From the NCBI RefSeq assembly GCF_000416235.1, contig NZ_ATLO01000049.1, forward strand, positions 62,001-126,000: 64,000 nt of DNA, given 5' to 3'. Below, in pieces: positions 1 to 8,817 of this stretch (positions are counted from its first letter, which is position 1; each line of letters begins with the position of its first letter). A program made the translations under genes and the position numbers. The DNA comes from Pseudomonas sp. CFII64. GTDB lineage: Bacteria; Pseudomonadota; Gammaproteobacteria; Pseudomonadales; Pseudomonadaceae. Below the pieces are notes generated by a model, which did not search any database, had not been told where the DNA came from, and was given only the letters and a program-made list of their open reading frames with translations.

Positions 1-584
1 CGCAGGCCTTCGGCTTCGAGGATCTGCGCACGCTTGATCCGCTCGGCTTTCATTTGCCCGGACATCGCCGCCATCAGGTCGGCGGGCGGGCTGATGTCCT
101 TGATTTCGATCCGCGTGATCTTGATGCCCCAGGGCGCTGTGGCTTCATCGACAGTGCGCAGCAGCTTTTCATTGATGTTGTCGCGCTGGCTGAGCATCGC
201 ATCCAGCTCCATGGAGCCGAGCACGGTACGAATGTTGGTCTGCAACAGATTGCGGATGGCATGTTCGAGGTTGTTCACCTCGTAAGCGGCCTGCGCGGTA
301 TTGACCACCTGAAAGAAACACACCGCGTCGATTTGCACCGTGGCGTTGTCGGCGGTGATGACTTCCTGGGGCGGGATATCCAGCACGCTTTCCATGACGT
401 TGATCTTGCGCCCGATGCGATCCATCACCGGCACGATGATATTCAGGCCCGGTTTGAGCGTGTTGGTATAACGGCCGAAGCGCTCCACGGTCCATTGATA
501 CCCTTGTGGCACAACCTTGAAACCCATGAAGACAATGGCAATCGCCAGGCCGACAAATAGCAGGACTACAGTACCGATTTGCAT
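1..584 (-). CDS. SPFH/Band 7 (QmcA/paraslipin-like) protein, partial
   Basis: The gene runs off the left edge, so only the first ~194 codons are present; its C-terminus lies outside. Translated leftward from the ATG at 584 it begins MQIGTVVLLFVGLAIAIVFM, a single N-terminal membrane anchor. The SPFH/Band 7 domain follows at once, with VVPQGYQWTVERFGRY, ITADNATVQIDAVCFFQV and a C-terminal AERIKRAQILEAEG stretch that starts the usual coiled coil. Family members (QmcA, stomatin/paraslipin) oligomerise at the inner membrane and often partner an NfeD protein or the FtsH protease. An NfeD gene would be expected further left but cannot be seen. Identification of the family is firm; the precise substrate or partner is unknown. 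Confidence 0.9.
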   Translation of the reverse strand, partial: MQIGTVVLLFVGLAIAIVFMGFKVVPQGYQWTVERFGRYTNTLKPGLNIIVPVMDRIGRKINVMESVLDIPPQEVITADNATVQIDAVCFFQVVNTAQAAYEVNNLEHAIRNLLQTNIRTVLGSMELDAMLSQRDNINEKLLRTVDEATAPWGIKITRIEIKDISPPADLMAAMSGQMKAERIKRAQILEAEGL

Positions 585-622
585 AACATTTCCCTGTTTT
601 AGCGATGATTGAGTGATTCTTG

Positions 623-758
623 TTGGAGCGAGGCTTGTTGTGGACCGGCTGAGACTGTAGGACCGGCTTTAGCCGGGAGGGCAATTTGAGGCTCTCGCGA
701 CTAAAGTCGCTCCTACGGTCGCTCCTACGGTCGATTCGCGGGCAGGCCTCGCTCCAGC
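623..758. repeat. nested REP palindromes
   Basis: An inner REP doublet has one arm at 657-680 (GTAGGACCGGCTTTAGCC...) and the inverted partner at 692-716 (...CTAAAGTCGCTCCTAC). The motif GTCGCTCCTACG is then duplicated in tandem (706-717 and 718-729). An outer pair, TGGAGCGAGGC near 624 and GCCTCGCTCCA near 745, flanks the inner one. The block fills the gap between the SPFH gene and the gspE-like gene. Confidence 0.8.
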
Positions 759-787
759 GGGTTCTGCGAATATCCACGAATATGAAT

Positions 788-2572
788 TCACCGCTGCTCA
801 CTTTGCGGCGTCACGCGCAGCACTTCTTCAAGCGTAGTCAGCCCGGCGGAGACTTTTTGCGCGCCGGATAAACGCAGGCTGCGCATGCCTTCCTTGAACG
901 CCTGGCGACGCATCGCCGTGAGGTCCAGGTCGGCGCTGATCAACGCCCGCACGTTATCCGACATCAGCATGATTTCGTACACCCCCGCTCGGCCGCGATA
1001 ACCGGTATCGCGGCATTCCACGCAACCCACGGCGCGGTGAGCGCCGGTTGGCACGGGCGCCTGCCACGGACGCGTGAGGGTTTGCCAATCAGTTTCGTCC
1101 AGGGCAATCGGCGCCTTGCAATGCGGGCACAAGGTACGCACCAGACGCTGGGCCATGACGCCGAGAATCGTCGCCTTGAGCAAATAATGCGGCACGCCCA
1201 GTTCCAGCATCCGGCTGATGGCGCTGGGCGCGTCGTTGGTGTGCAGGGTGGAAAGTACCAGGTGACCGGTCAGCGCTGCCTGGATCGCCATTTCAGCAGT
1301 CTCCAGGTCGCGAATTTCGCCGATCATGATGATATCCGGATCTTGCCGCATCAAGGCGCGCACGCCGCTGGCGAACGTCAGGTCAATGTTGTGCTGCACC
1401 TGCATCTGATTGAACGCCGGCTCGACCATCTCGATGGGGTCTTCGATGGTGCACAGGTTGACCTCTTCGGTCGCCAGCTTTTTAAGCGTGGTGTACAGCG
1501 TGGTGGTCTTGCCCGAACCGGTCGGGCCGGTCACCAGAATGATGCCGTTGGGCTGGCGGGTCATGCCTTCCCAGCGCCGCAGGTCATCGCTGGAAAACCC
1601 CAGTTGATCGAAATCCTTGAGCAACACTTCCGGATCGAAAATCCGCATGACCATTTTTTCGCCAAACGCCGTGGGCAGCGTCGACAGCCGCAGTTCCACT
1701 TCGCCGCCATCGGGCGTAGTGGTCTTGACCCGGCCGTCCTGGGGTTTGCGTTTCTCGGCAACGTTCATCCGGCCCAGGCTTTTCAGGCGACTGACGATGG
1801 CCATGGTGACTTGCGCGGGGAATTGATAGACGTTGTGCAGCACGCCGTCGATGCGAAAGCGCACCGTGCCCTGCTCGCGGCGCGGTTCGATATGAATGTC
1901 GCTGGCGCGCTGCTGAAACGCGTACTGAAACAGCCAGTCGACAATGTTTACGATATGCGCGTCGTTGGCGTCGGGTTCCTGATCGCTGGCGCCCAGCTTG
2001 AGCAGCTGTTCAAAGTTGCCCATGCTGCTGATTTTTTGATCGACCGCCGTGGCGCCGCTCACCGACTTGGCCAGACGGAAAAACTCCACGGCCACCCGCT
2101 GGATATCCACCGGGTTGGCGACCACGCGCTTGATCGGCACCTTCAAGACATGCGCCAGATCGGCTTCCCAGCCATTCACGTAAGGCTGCGCGCTGGCGAT
2201 GGTCACCGAATCACGGTCCACGGCCACGGCGAGAATTTTGTGGCGCTGGGCGAACGCGTAGGACATCAACGGCGTCACGGCTGCGACGTTGATCTTCAGC
2301 GGATCGATGCGCATATACGGCTGCCCGCTTTGCTGCGCGAGCCAGGCCGTCAGGGTTTCCAGATCCAGTTTGCGACCTGGACGCTTGAGGTCATCAAGCT
2401 GCTGGGCAGCGATGAACTCCAGCGGATGCAGCTGGATGTTCGCGGCCGTGCGCCGCAGGGTCAACGCATCTTCGGCGCTGCTCTGATCAATGAAGCCCTG
2501 AGTGACCAGGTCACGCAGCAGATCATTCAGATCCAGCCAGCGGTCCTGGTTTGATGAGGCGAGGACTGACAT
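788..2572 (-). CDS. GspE/PulE-family secretion/pilus assembly ATPase
   Basis: 594 aa. This is a cytoplasmic hexameric ATPase of the type II secretion / type IV pilus superfamily, which powers pseudopilus or pilus assembly. An MshEN-like N-terminal domain covers about residues 1-150. The Walker A motif GPTGSGKT is near residue 350, and the Walker B-type DPDIIMIGEIRD is near 410. The family's zinc-binding tetracysteine is present as CPHC (~481) and CVEC (~516). No other gsp, xcp or pil gene is adjacent, so this is an orphan ATPase here and its partner system must be encoded elsewhere. The start at 2572 gives a full-length protein. It could be a GspE, an HxcR-like or a PilB/MshE-like ATPase; sequence alone does not decide. 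Confidence 0.85.
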   Translation of the reverse strand: MSVLASSNQDRWLDLNDLLRDLVTQGFIDQSSAEDALTLRRTAANIQLHPLEFIAAQQLDDLKRPGRKLDLETLTAWLAQQSGQPYMRIDPLKINVAAVTPLMSYAFAQRHKILAVAVDRDSVTIASAQPYVNGWEADLAHVLKVPIKRVVANPVDIQRVAVEFFRLAKSVSGATAVDQKISSMGNFEQLLKLGASDQEPDANDAHIVNIVDWLFQYAFQQRASDIHIEPRREQGTVRFRIDGVLHNVYQFPAQVTMAIVSRLKSLGRMNVAEKRKPQDGRVKTTTPDGGEVELRLSTLPTAFGEKMVMRIFDPEVLLKDFDQLGFSSDDLRRWEGMTRQPNGIILVTGPTGSGKTTTLYTTLKKLATEEVNLCTIEDPIEMVEPAFNQMQVQHNIDLTFASGVRALMRQDPDIIMIGEIRDLETAEMAIQAALTGHLVLSTLHTNDAPSAISRMLELGVPHYLLKATILGVMAQRLVRTLCPHCKAPIALDETDWQTLTRPWQAPVPTGAHRAVGCVECRDTGYRGRAGVYEIMLMSDNVRALISADLDLTAMRRQAFKEGMRSLRLSGAQKVSAGLTTLEEVLRVTPQSEQR

Positions 2573-2679
2573 GCGGATTCCTTTGGACGATTCAGCTCAT
2601 ACGAGAAGCCAGAGTAGTCCCAAGCGTGCCAGTTGTTGCGTTCGCTGTCTGTTTAACCGTTGCGAAAATTTTCCGCGGC

Positions 2680-3027
2680 TCAGCCCGCCGCCAGAGAAAC
2701 CGGCGAAGCCGTCGGGTGTGCTTGAGCGGCCTGCTCAACTTCGACCGAGCAGACGCTGATCAAGCTGCGCATTTTTTCACCGATGACCTGCGCCCGATGC
2801 CAGGTCAGCTGGTCGACCTGCACATCGACCATCAGCAAGTCGTCCTGACGCAATACGCTGACTTGTTGCGGGATCAGGTACTGCATGGCGAACAGGTTGA
2901 GCAGCCGGCACAACGAGTCGGGTTCGGCTTCGACCAGGATCTGATAGCGCACGCAGCATTGGGCATTGTTGGCCGACCAGACGTCGGTGCGGTGCTGCGA
3001 GGTGTTGACGGCTTCGAGAGTGGGCAT
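2680..3027 (-). CDS. small ACT-like domain protein
   Basis: 115 aa from the ATG at 3027, which is preceded by an AGAGG ribosome-binding site with good spacing; in-frame upstream ATGs at 3051 and 3102 lack one. A motif around residues 30-75 (YQILVEAEPDSLCRLLNLFA, then a basic segment and DLLMVDVQVDQL) matches the beta-alpha-beta pattern of ACT domains like those in small subunits of acetolactate synthase. Such domains bind amino acids. The gene is transcribed away from an Lrp-family regulator 139 bp distant, suggesting a shared amino-acid-sensing theme (inference). No catalytic domain is present. Function is not known. Confidence 0.6.
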   Translation of the reverse strand: MPTLEAVNTSQHRTDVWSANNAQCCVRYQILVEAEPDSLCRLLNLFAMQYLIPQQVSVLRQDDLLMVDVQVDQLTWHRAQVIGEKMRSLISVCSVEVEQAAQAHPTASPVSLAAG

Positions 3028-3166
3028 GCGGGCCTCTGCGGTTAGCGGCATGAAATCGATGTGGGAAATTCTTGCACGCAGCGGCAGAAATATCTGACCC
3101 ATGATCGAGGTGAATGCGCTATTTTCGAATTGTTAATGCGCCAACACCCTATATTGAGAAATTGTT

Positions 3167-3634
3167 ATGCAAACCGAACTGGACGCCTACGACCGCAAGA
3201 TACTCGCGCTGCTGCAAGAGGACGCCTCGCTGTCTAGCGCGCAGATCGCCGAGCAGGTCGGGTTGTCGCAATCGCCGTGCTGGCGGCGTATCCAGCGCCT
3301 CAAGGATGAAGGCGTGATTCGTCGCCAGGTAACGCTGCTGGATCGCAAGAAGATCGGCCTGAACACGCAGATTTTTGCCGAGGTCAAACTCAACGCCCAC
3401 GGCCGCTCGAATTTCACCGAATTCACCGACGCCATTCGCGGTTTCCCGGAAGTGCTGGAGTGCTACGTGCTGATGGGCTCGGTGGACTTTCTGCTGCGTA
3501 TCGTCACGCCGGATATCGAAGCGTATGAGCGCTTCTTCTTTGAAAAACTATCGCTGGTGCCGGGAATACAGGAAGTGAACTCCACTGTGGCCCTGTCTGA
3601 AATCAAATCCACGACGAGTTTGCCGATGGGGTGA
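3167..3634 (+). CDS. Lrp/AsnC-family transcriptional regulator
   Basis: 155 aa, typical of the family. The N-terminal winged helix-turn-helix is at residues 1-60: LDAYDRKILALLQED, then SSAQIAEQVGLSQSPCWRRI with the recognition helix. A C-terminal RAM/ACT effector-binding domain covers about 70-150, with the characteristic VLECYVLMGSVDFLLRIV. These proteins form octamer-like discs and respond to amino acids. The gene is divergent from the ACT-like gene at 2680-3027, and self-regulation or control of that neighbour is plausible. It is not close enough to catabolic genes to name it BkdR or PutR. The REP doublet at 3653-3744 follows its stop codon. Confidence 0.9.
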   Translation: MQTELDAYDRKILALLQEDASLSSAQIAEQVGLSQSPCWRRIQRLKDEGVIRRQVTLLDRKKIGLNTQIFAEVKLNAHGRSNFTEFTDAIRGFPEVLECYVLMGSVDFLLRIVTPDIEAYERFFFEKLSLVPGIQEVNSTVALSEIKSTTSLPMG

Positions 3635-3652
3635 TGAAGCCGGGACGGCGTT

Positions 3653-3744
3653 CGTAGGACCGGCTTCAGCCGGGAGGAGGACGGTACATTCGCACCGACT
3701 CCATCTTCAGCACGTTCGCCCTCCCGGCTGAAGCCGGTCCTACG
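3653..3744. repeat. REP doublet
   Basis: Two inverted REP units, GTAGGACCGGCTTCAGCC starting at 3654 and GGCTGAAGCCGGTCCTAC ending at 3743, are separated by about 45 bp. The pair lies between the Lrp-type regulator and ppx and belongs to the same family as the repeats at 23842, 44487 and 52105. Confidence 0.85.
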
Positions 3745-3868
3745 GATCCTGTGCTTGCTGCTTTGGGTCATTGATTTTGCAGGCAAATAGCCATCTTGAA
3801 AGCTTCGCGTTGGCGGCAGGGATGGATCGTGGCACGATGACGCGGTTATCGACCGAGACCTTCTGATC

Positions 3869-5371
3869 ATGCCGCAATCCACAGCCACGAATCTTTCCCT
3901 GATCGCCGCCATAGACCTGGGCTCGAACAGCTTTCACATGGTTGTCGCCAAAGCCAATATGGGCGAAATCCGCATTCTGGAACGCTTGGGTGAAAAGGTG
4001 CAGCTGGCGGCCGGGATCGATGAAGCGCGGCAGCTTTCCGAAGAGTCCATGCAGCGCGGTCTCGACTGCCTCAAGCGTTTCGCGCAACTGATCAACGGCT
4101 TGCCGCCGGGCGCGGTGCGGATCGTTGGCACCAACGCCCTGCGTGAAGCGCGCAACCGAGGCGAATTCATTCGTCGTGCCGAAGAAATCCTCGGTCACCC
4201 CGTCGAGGTGATTTCCGGTCGTGAGGAAGCGCGCCTGATCTATCTAGGGGTTTCCCATACTCTGGCCGATACGCCGGGCAAACGCCTGGTTGCCGACATC
4301 GGCGGCGGCAGCACTGAATTCATCATCGGCCAGCGCTTCGAACCGCTGCTGCGTGAAAGCCTGCAAATGGGCTGCGTGAGTTTTACCCAGCGCTACTTCA
4401 AGGACGGCAAGATCACCCCGGCCCGCTACGCTCAGGCCTACACCGCCGCGCGTCTGGAAATCATGAGCATCGAGCACGCGCTGCATCGGCTGAAGTGGGA
4501 TGAAGCGATCGGCTCGTCCGGCACCATTCGCGCCATCGGCCTGGCACTCAAGGCCAACGGCCACGGCGCGGGCGAAGTCAATGCCGAAGGTCTGGCGTGG
4601 CTCAAGCGCCGGATTTTCAAGCTGGGCGATGTGGACAAAATCGACTTCGAAGGCATCAAGCCTGATCGCCGGGCGATTTTCCCGGCGGGCCTGGCGATTC
4701 TCGAAGCGATCTTCGATGCGCTGGAACTCAAGCGCATGGATCATTGCGAAGGCGCGCTGCGTGAAGGCGTGCTCTACGACCTTATGGGTCGCCATCACCA
4801 CGAAGACGTGCGTGAGCGCACGCTGAGCTCGCTGATGGAGCGCTATCACGTCGATCTGGAACAGGCCGCCCGTGTCGAGCGCAAGGCGCTGCACGCGCTT
4901 GAGCAGGTCGCCAAGGCCTGGGATCTGGAAGACGACATCTATAAAGAACTGCTCAGCTGGGCCGCCAAGGTGCATGAAGTCGGGCTGGACATCGCCCACT
5001 ATCACTATCACAAGCACGGCGCTTACCTGATCGAGCACTCCGACCTGGCCGGTTTCTCACGCGAAGACCAGCAAATGCTCGCGCTGCTGGTGCGCGGTCA
5101 TCGTCGGAACATTCCCAAGGACAAATTTGCCGATTTCGGCAATGAAGGCGTCAAGCTGATTCGCCTGTGCGTGCTGCTGCGCTTTGCGATTCTGTTCCAC
5201 CACATTCGCGGCACCCAAGAGATGCCGCAAGTGGTGCTCAATGCCAACGGTCAGAAGCTGGACGTGCTGTTCCCGGATGGCTGGCTGGAAAACAACCAGC
5301 TGACCCAGGCCGACTTCGCGCTGGAAGCGGAGTGGCTGACCCGGGTCGGCATCGACTTCAGCGTACGCTGA
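3869..5371 (+). CDS. ppx: exopolyphosphatase
   Basis: 500 aa Ppx/GppA-family enzyme that releases orthophosphate processively from inorganic polyphosphate. The actin-like ATPase fold is recognisable from IAAIDLGSNSFHMVVA (~12-27), the EVISGREEARLIYLGV segment (~113-128) and the phosphate-binding DIGGGSTEFIIG (~140-151). The C-terminal HD-like region begins near 310, where ERYHVDLEQAARVE and HEVGLDI are visible. Length matches full two-domain Ppx. It faces polyphosphate kinase and their 3' ends overlap by 14 bp, so the opposing polyP-making and polyP-degrading genes are convergent. A REP doublet lies in the upstream spacer. GppA is the main alternative, but adjacency to ppk favours Ppx. Confidence 0.95.
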   Translation: MPQSTATNLSLIAAIDLGSNSFHMVVAKANMGEIRILERLGEKVQLAAGIDEARQLSEESMQRGLDCLKRFAQLINGLPPGAVRIVGTNALREARNRGEFIRRAEEILGHPVEVISGREEARLIYLGVSHTLADTPGKRLVADIGGGSTEFIIGQRFEPLLRESLQMGCVSFTQRYFKDGKITPARYAQAYTAARLEIMSIEHALHRLKWDEAIGSSGTIRAIGLALKANGHGAGEVNAEGLAWLKRRIFKLGDVDKIDFEGIKPDRRAIFPAGLAILEAIFDALELKRMDHCEGALREGVLYDLMGRHHHEDVRERTLSSLMERYHVDLEQAARVERKALHALEQVAKAWDLEDDIYKELLSWAAKVHEVGLDIAHYHYHKHGAYLIEHSDLAGFSREDQQMLALLVRGHRRNIPKDKFADFGNEGVKLIRLCVLLRFAILFHHIRGTQEMPQVVLNANGQKLDVLFPDGWLENNQLTQADFALEAEWLTRVGIDFSVR

Positions 5372-7571
5372 GGACCGGGTTGCTCAGGCGCTCCAGCAGG
5401 GTCGCCTGGGCGCTGCGAGCGTTCTGGTTGCCGGTCGGCGAGCTGCGCACGTAACGCCCGTCAGACTGCAGCAGCCAACTGTGGGTGTTGTCGGTCAGAT
5501 AAGACTCCAGTTCCTTCTTCACCCGCAGAATCAACTTCTTGCCTTCCACCGGGAAGCAAGTCTCGACGCGCTTGTCGAGGTTGCGCTCCATCCAGTCGGC
5601 GCTGGACAGGAACATCTGCTCTTCGCCGCCATTGAGGAAGTAGAACACCCGCGTGTGCTCCAGGAAGCGGCCGATGATCGAGCGCACCTGAATGTTATGC
5701 GACACGCCGACAATGCCCGGACGCAGACAGCACATGCCGCGCACCACCAGATCGATACGCACGCCGGACTGGCTGGCCTTGTACAGCGCGCGGATGATCT
5801 TCGGATCGGTCAGCGAGTTGAACTTGGCGATGATGTGCGCCGGTTTGCCCTCGACGGCAAACTGGGTTTCCCGGGCAATCATGTCGAGCATGCCCTTCTT
5901 CAGCGTGAACGGCGCGTGCAGTAGCTTCTTCATGCGCAAGGTCTTGCCCATGCCGATCAGCTGGCTGAACAACTTGCCGACGTCTTCGCACAAAGCGTCG
6001 TCGGAGGTCAGCAGGCTGTAGTCGGTGTACAGACGCGCGTTGCCGGCGTGGTAGTTACCCGTACCCAAATGCGCGTAACGCACAATCTCGCCGGCCTCGC
6101 GGCGCAGGATCAACATCATCTTGGCGTGGGTCTTGAAGCCGACCACGCCATAAATCACCACCGCGCCCGCCGCTTGCAGACGGCTGGCCAGTTGCAGGTT
6201 GGATTCCTCGTCGAAGCGCGCCCGCAGCTCGATGACCACCGTGACTTCCTTGCCGTTGCGGGCTGAATCCACCAGCGCATCGACAATCTCGGAGTTCGCA
6301 CCGCTGCGATACAGCGTCTGGCGCACGGCCAGTACATGCGGGTCTTTGGCGGCCTGACGCAGCAGGTCGACCACCGGTGTAAACGACTCGAACGGGTGCA
6401 GCAGCAGAATGTCCTGCTTGCTGATCACGTTGAAAATGTTCTCGCTGTTCTGCAGCAACTTGGGGATCGCTGGCGTGAACGGCAGGTATTGCAGCTCGGG
6501 ATGGCTGTCCAGGCCGGTAATGCTGAACAGACGCGTCAGGTTCACCGGGCCATTGACCTGATACAGCTCCGATTCAGCCAGATTGAACTGCTTGAGCAGG
6601 TAATCGGACAGATGTTTCGGGCAGGTATCGGCCACTTCCAGGCGCACGGCATCGCCGTAACGACGGGAGAACAGTTCGCCGCGAAGGGCGCGAGCCAGGT
6701 CTTCGACGTCCTCGGAATCCAGCGCCAGATCGGCGTTGCGGGTCAGGCGGAACTGATAGCAGCCCTTGACCTTCATGCCCTGGAACAGATCGTCGGCGTG
6801 GGCATGGATCATCGAAGACAGGAACACGAAGTTGTCGCCGCTGCCGCCGACGTCTTCCGGAACCTTGATGACGCGCGGCAACAGGCGCGGCGCCGGAATG
6901 ATCGCCAGACCCGAATCGCGACCGAAGGCATCGATACCTTCAAGCTCGACGATGAAGTTCAGGCTCTTGTTGACCAGCAACGGAAACGGGTGCGTCGGAT
7001 CGAGGCCGATAGGCGTGATGATCGGCGCGATTTCATCGCGGAAATAGCGACGCACCCAGGCCTTGATCTTGGCGTTCCAGTGACGACGACGAATGAAGCG
7101 GACCTGATGTTTTTCCAGTTCCGGCAACAGAATGTCATTGAGGATCGCGTACTGACGATCTACGTGTCCATGCACCAGCTCGCTGATGCGGGCCAGGGCC
7201 TGATGCGGTTGCAGACCGTCAGCCCCAGCCTGTTCGCGAGCAAAGGTGATCTGCTTCTTGAGACCGGCGACACGAATTTCGAAGAACTCATCGAGGTTGC
7301 TGGAAAAGATCAGCAGGAATTTCAGCCGCTCCAGCAATGGATAGGATTCATCCAGCGCCTGCTCCAACACGCGAATGTTGAACTGCAACTGCGACAGCTC
7401 GCGGTGGATATACAGGCTGCTGTCGTCCAGGTTGGGCACGACAAGGGCCGGTAACACCGGTTGTGGCGTTTCGACCACGACCGGTACGACCTCGATGCTT
7501 GGCTCGACCACGGGCAGAGCCTCTGGAACAGTGACATCTACAGTGGCTTCGGTGAGTCCTTCGGTATTCAT
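5358..7571 (-). CDS. ppk: polyphosphate kinase
   Basis: 737 aa PPK1, which reversibly polymerises the gamma-phosphate of ATP into long-chain polyphosphate. After a ~35-residue acidic, proline-rich extension, the N-terminal domain begins at YIHRELSQLQFNIRVLEQA. The catalytic C-terminal PLD-like domains contain HPFESFTPVVDLLRQAA, and GFKTHAKMMLI holds the autophosphorylated histidine (about His482); ARLYTDYSLLTSD and FLSSADWMERNLDKRVE are also present. The start at 7571 has an AGGAT ribosome-binding site. It lies 16 bp downstream of hemB on the same strand, so the two are probably co-transcribed. PolyP supports stress survival, motility and virulence in Pseudomonas. Confidence 0.97.
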   Translation of the reverse strand: MNTEGLTEATVDVTVPEALPVVEPSIEVVPVVVETPQPVLPALVVPNLDDSSLYIHRELSQLQFNIRVLEQALDESYPLLERLKFLLIFSSNLDEFFEIRVAGLKKQITFAREQAGADGLQPHQALARISELVHGHVDRQYAILNDILLPELEKHQVRFIRRRHWNAKIKAWVRRYFRDEIAPIITPIGLDPTHPFPLLVNKSLNFIVELEGIDAFGRDSGLAIIPAPRLLPRVIKVPEDVGGSGDNFVFLSSMIHAHADDLFQGMKVKGCYQFRLTRNADLALDSEDVEDLARALRGELFSRRYGDAVRLEVADTCPKHLSDYLLKQFNLAESELYQVNGPVNLTRLFSITGLDSHPELQYLPFTPAIPKLLQNSENIFNVISKQDILLLHPFESFTPVVDLLRQAAKDPHVLAVRQTLYRSGANSEIVDALVDSARNGKEVTVVIELRARFDEESNLQLASRLQAAGAVVIYGVVGFKTHAKMMLILRREAGEIVRYAHLGTGNYHAGNARLYTDYSLLTSDDALCEDVGKLFSQLIGMGKTLRMKKLLHAPFTLKKGMLDMIARETQFAVEGKPAHIIAKFNSLTDPKIIRALYKASQSGVRIDLVVRGMCCLRPGIVGVSHNIQVRSIIGRFLEHTRVFYFLNGGEEQMFLSSADWMERNLDKRVETCFPVEGKKLILRVKKELESYLTDNTHSWLLQSDGRYVRSSPTGNQNARSAQATLLERLSNPVLSVR

Positions 7572-7587
7572 GTGTGATCCTGTGAAG

Positions 7588-8598
7588 TTATTGCCCTTTT
7601 AACAGTTGAGCAGCACGGACGGCGAAATAGGTGAGGATGCCGTCAGCACCTGCGCGTTTGAAAGCCGTGAGGGATTCCAGAATCACCCCTTCACTGAGCC
7701 AGCCATTCTGAATGGCGGCCATGTGCATCGCGTACTCGCCACTGACCTGATACACAAAGGTCGGCACCTTGAACTCATCCTTGACCCGATAAAGGATGTC
7801 CAGATAAGGCATGCCCGGCTTGACCATCACCATGTCCGCGCCTTCAGCCAGGTCGGCGGCCACTTCGTGCAGCGCTTCGTTGCTGTTGGCCGGGTCCATT
7901 TGATAGGACGACTTGTTGGCCTTGCCCAGATTCAACGACGAACCCACCGCATCGCGGAACGGCCCGTAGTAGGCGCTGGCGTACTTGGCCGAATAGGCCA
8001 TGATCCGCACATTGACGTGATCCGCCAGCTCCAGTGCTTCACGGATGGCCTGAATTCGACCGTCCATCATGTCCGAAGGTGCGACAACCTGCGCGCCCGC
8101 GTCGGCATGAGACAACGCTTGCTTGACCAGCGCATCGACGGTGATGTCGTTCTGCACGTAGCCGTTTTCGTCGAGAATGCCGTCCTGGCCGTGGGTCGTG
8201 AACGGATCGAGCGCTACGTCAGTGATGACGCCCAGCTCGGGGAAGCGGTCACGCAAGGCACGCGTGGCGCGCTGGGCGATGCCGTCCGGATTCCAGGCTT
8301 CGGCGCCGTCCAGGGATTTCTTTTCCGGCGGCGTGACCGGGAACAGCGCCAGCGCCGGAATCCCCAGCGCGACCCAGTTCTGCGCTTCTTCAAGCAGCAG
8401 GTCGATACTCAGGCGCTCGACGCCAGGCATCGAGGCGATGGTTTCACGACGGTTTTCACCATCGAGTACAAAAACGGGGAGGATCAGGTCATCGACGGTC
8501 AAAACATTTTCGCGGACCAGCCGACGAGAAAAATCGTCGCGTCGATTGCGGCGCAGGCGAGTGAGAGGAAACAGGCGATTAGCGGGGGTAAAGCTCAC
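7588..8598 (-). CDS. hemB: delta-aminolevulinic acid dehydratase (porphobilinogen synthase)
   Basis: 336 aa. It condenses two 5-aminolevulinate molecules into porphobilinogen, an early step of tetrapyrrole synthesis, in the cytosol. The metal site reads DVALDPFTTHGQDG (~127-140) and lacks the cysteine triad, so it is the magnesium-dependent type known from P. aeruginosa. The Schiff-base lysines are visible in SAKYASAYYGPFRDA (Lys205) and VMVKPGMPYLDI (Lys260). The start is GTG at 8598, with AGGAG seven bases upstream. The gene leads directly into ppk, making a hemB-ppk transcription unit. Confidence 0.97.
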   Translation of the reverse strand: MSFTPANRLFPLTRLRRNRRDDFSRRLVRENVLTVDDLILPVFVLDGENRRETIASMPGVERLSIDLLLEEAQNWVALGIPALALFPVTPPEKKSLDGAEAWNPDGIAQRATRALRDRFPELGVITDVALDPFTTHGQDGILDENGYVQNDITVDALVKQALSHADAGAQVVAPSDMMDGRIQAIREALELADHVNVRIMAYSAKYASAYYGPFRDAVGSSLNLGKANKSSYQMDPANSNEALHEVAADLAEGADMVMVKPGMPYLDILYRVKDEFKVPTFVYQVSGEYAMHMAAIQNGWLSEGVILESLTAFKRAGADGILTYFAVRAAQLLKGQ

Positions 8599-8817
8599 GG
8601 CGAGACTCCTGAGCCCGCATACACGGGCAAGCGTGACAGTTATAAGCCGCCATTATGACCAATGTGTGACGGTCGTGGGTCAGCATGCGACTTGAGGCCG
8701 CAGTCGGGCCTTGAACATTGTCCGTGCAGGAAACTTTAACGTCGAGACACATATCCCTACTTTCCTGAATGTCTTGGGCGAGTTAGGCTGCGCGTTCATT
8801 TCGCCAGCATCCAGATA

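Noticed and set aside
1037..2554. 505-codon plus-strand frame within the GspE-type gene
   Set aside because: Antisense shadow of a conserved ATPase gene with intact motifs.
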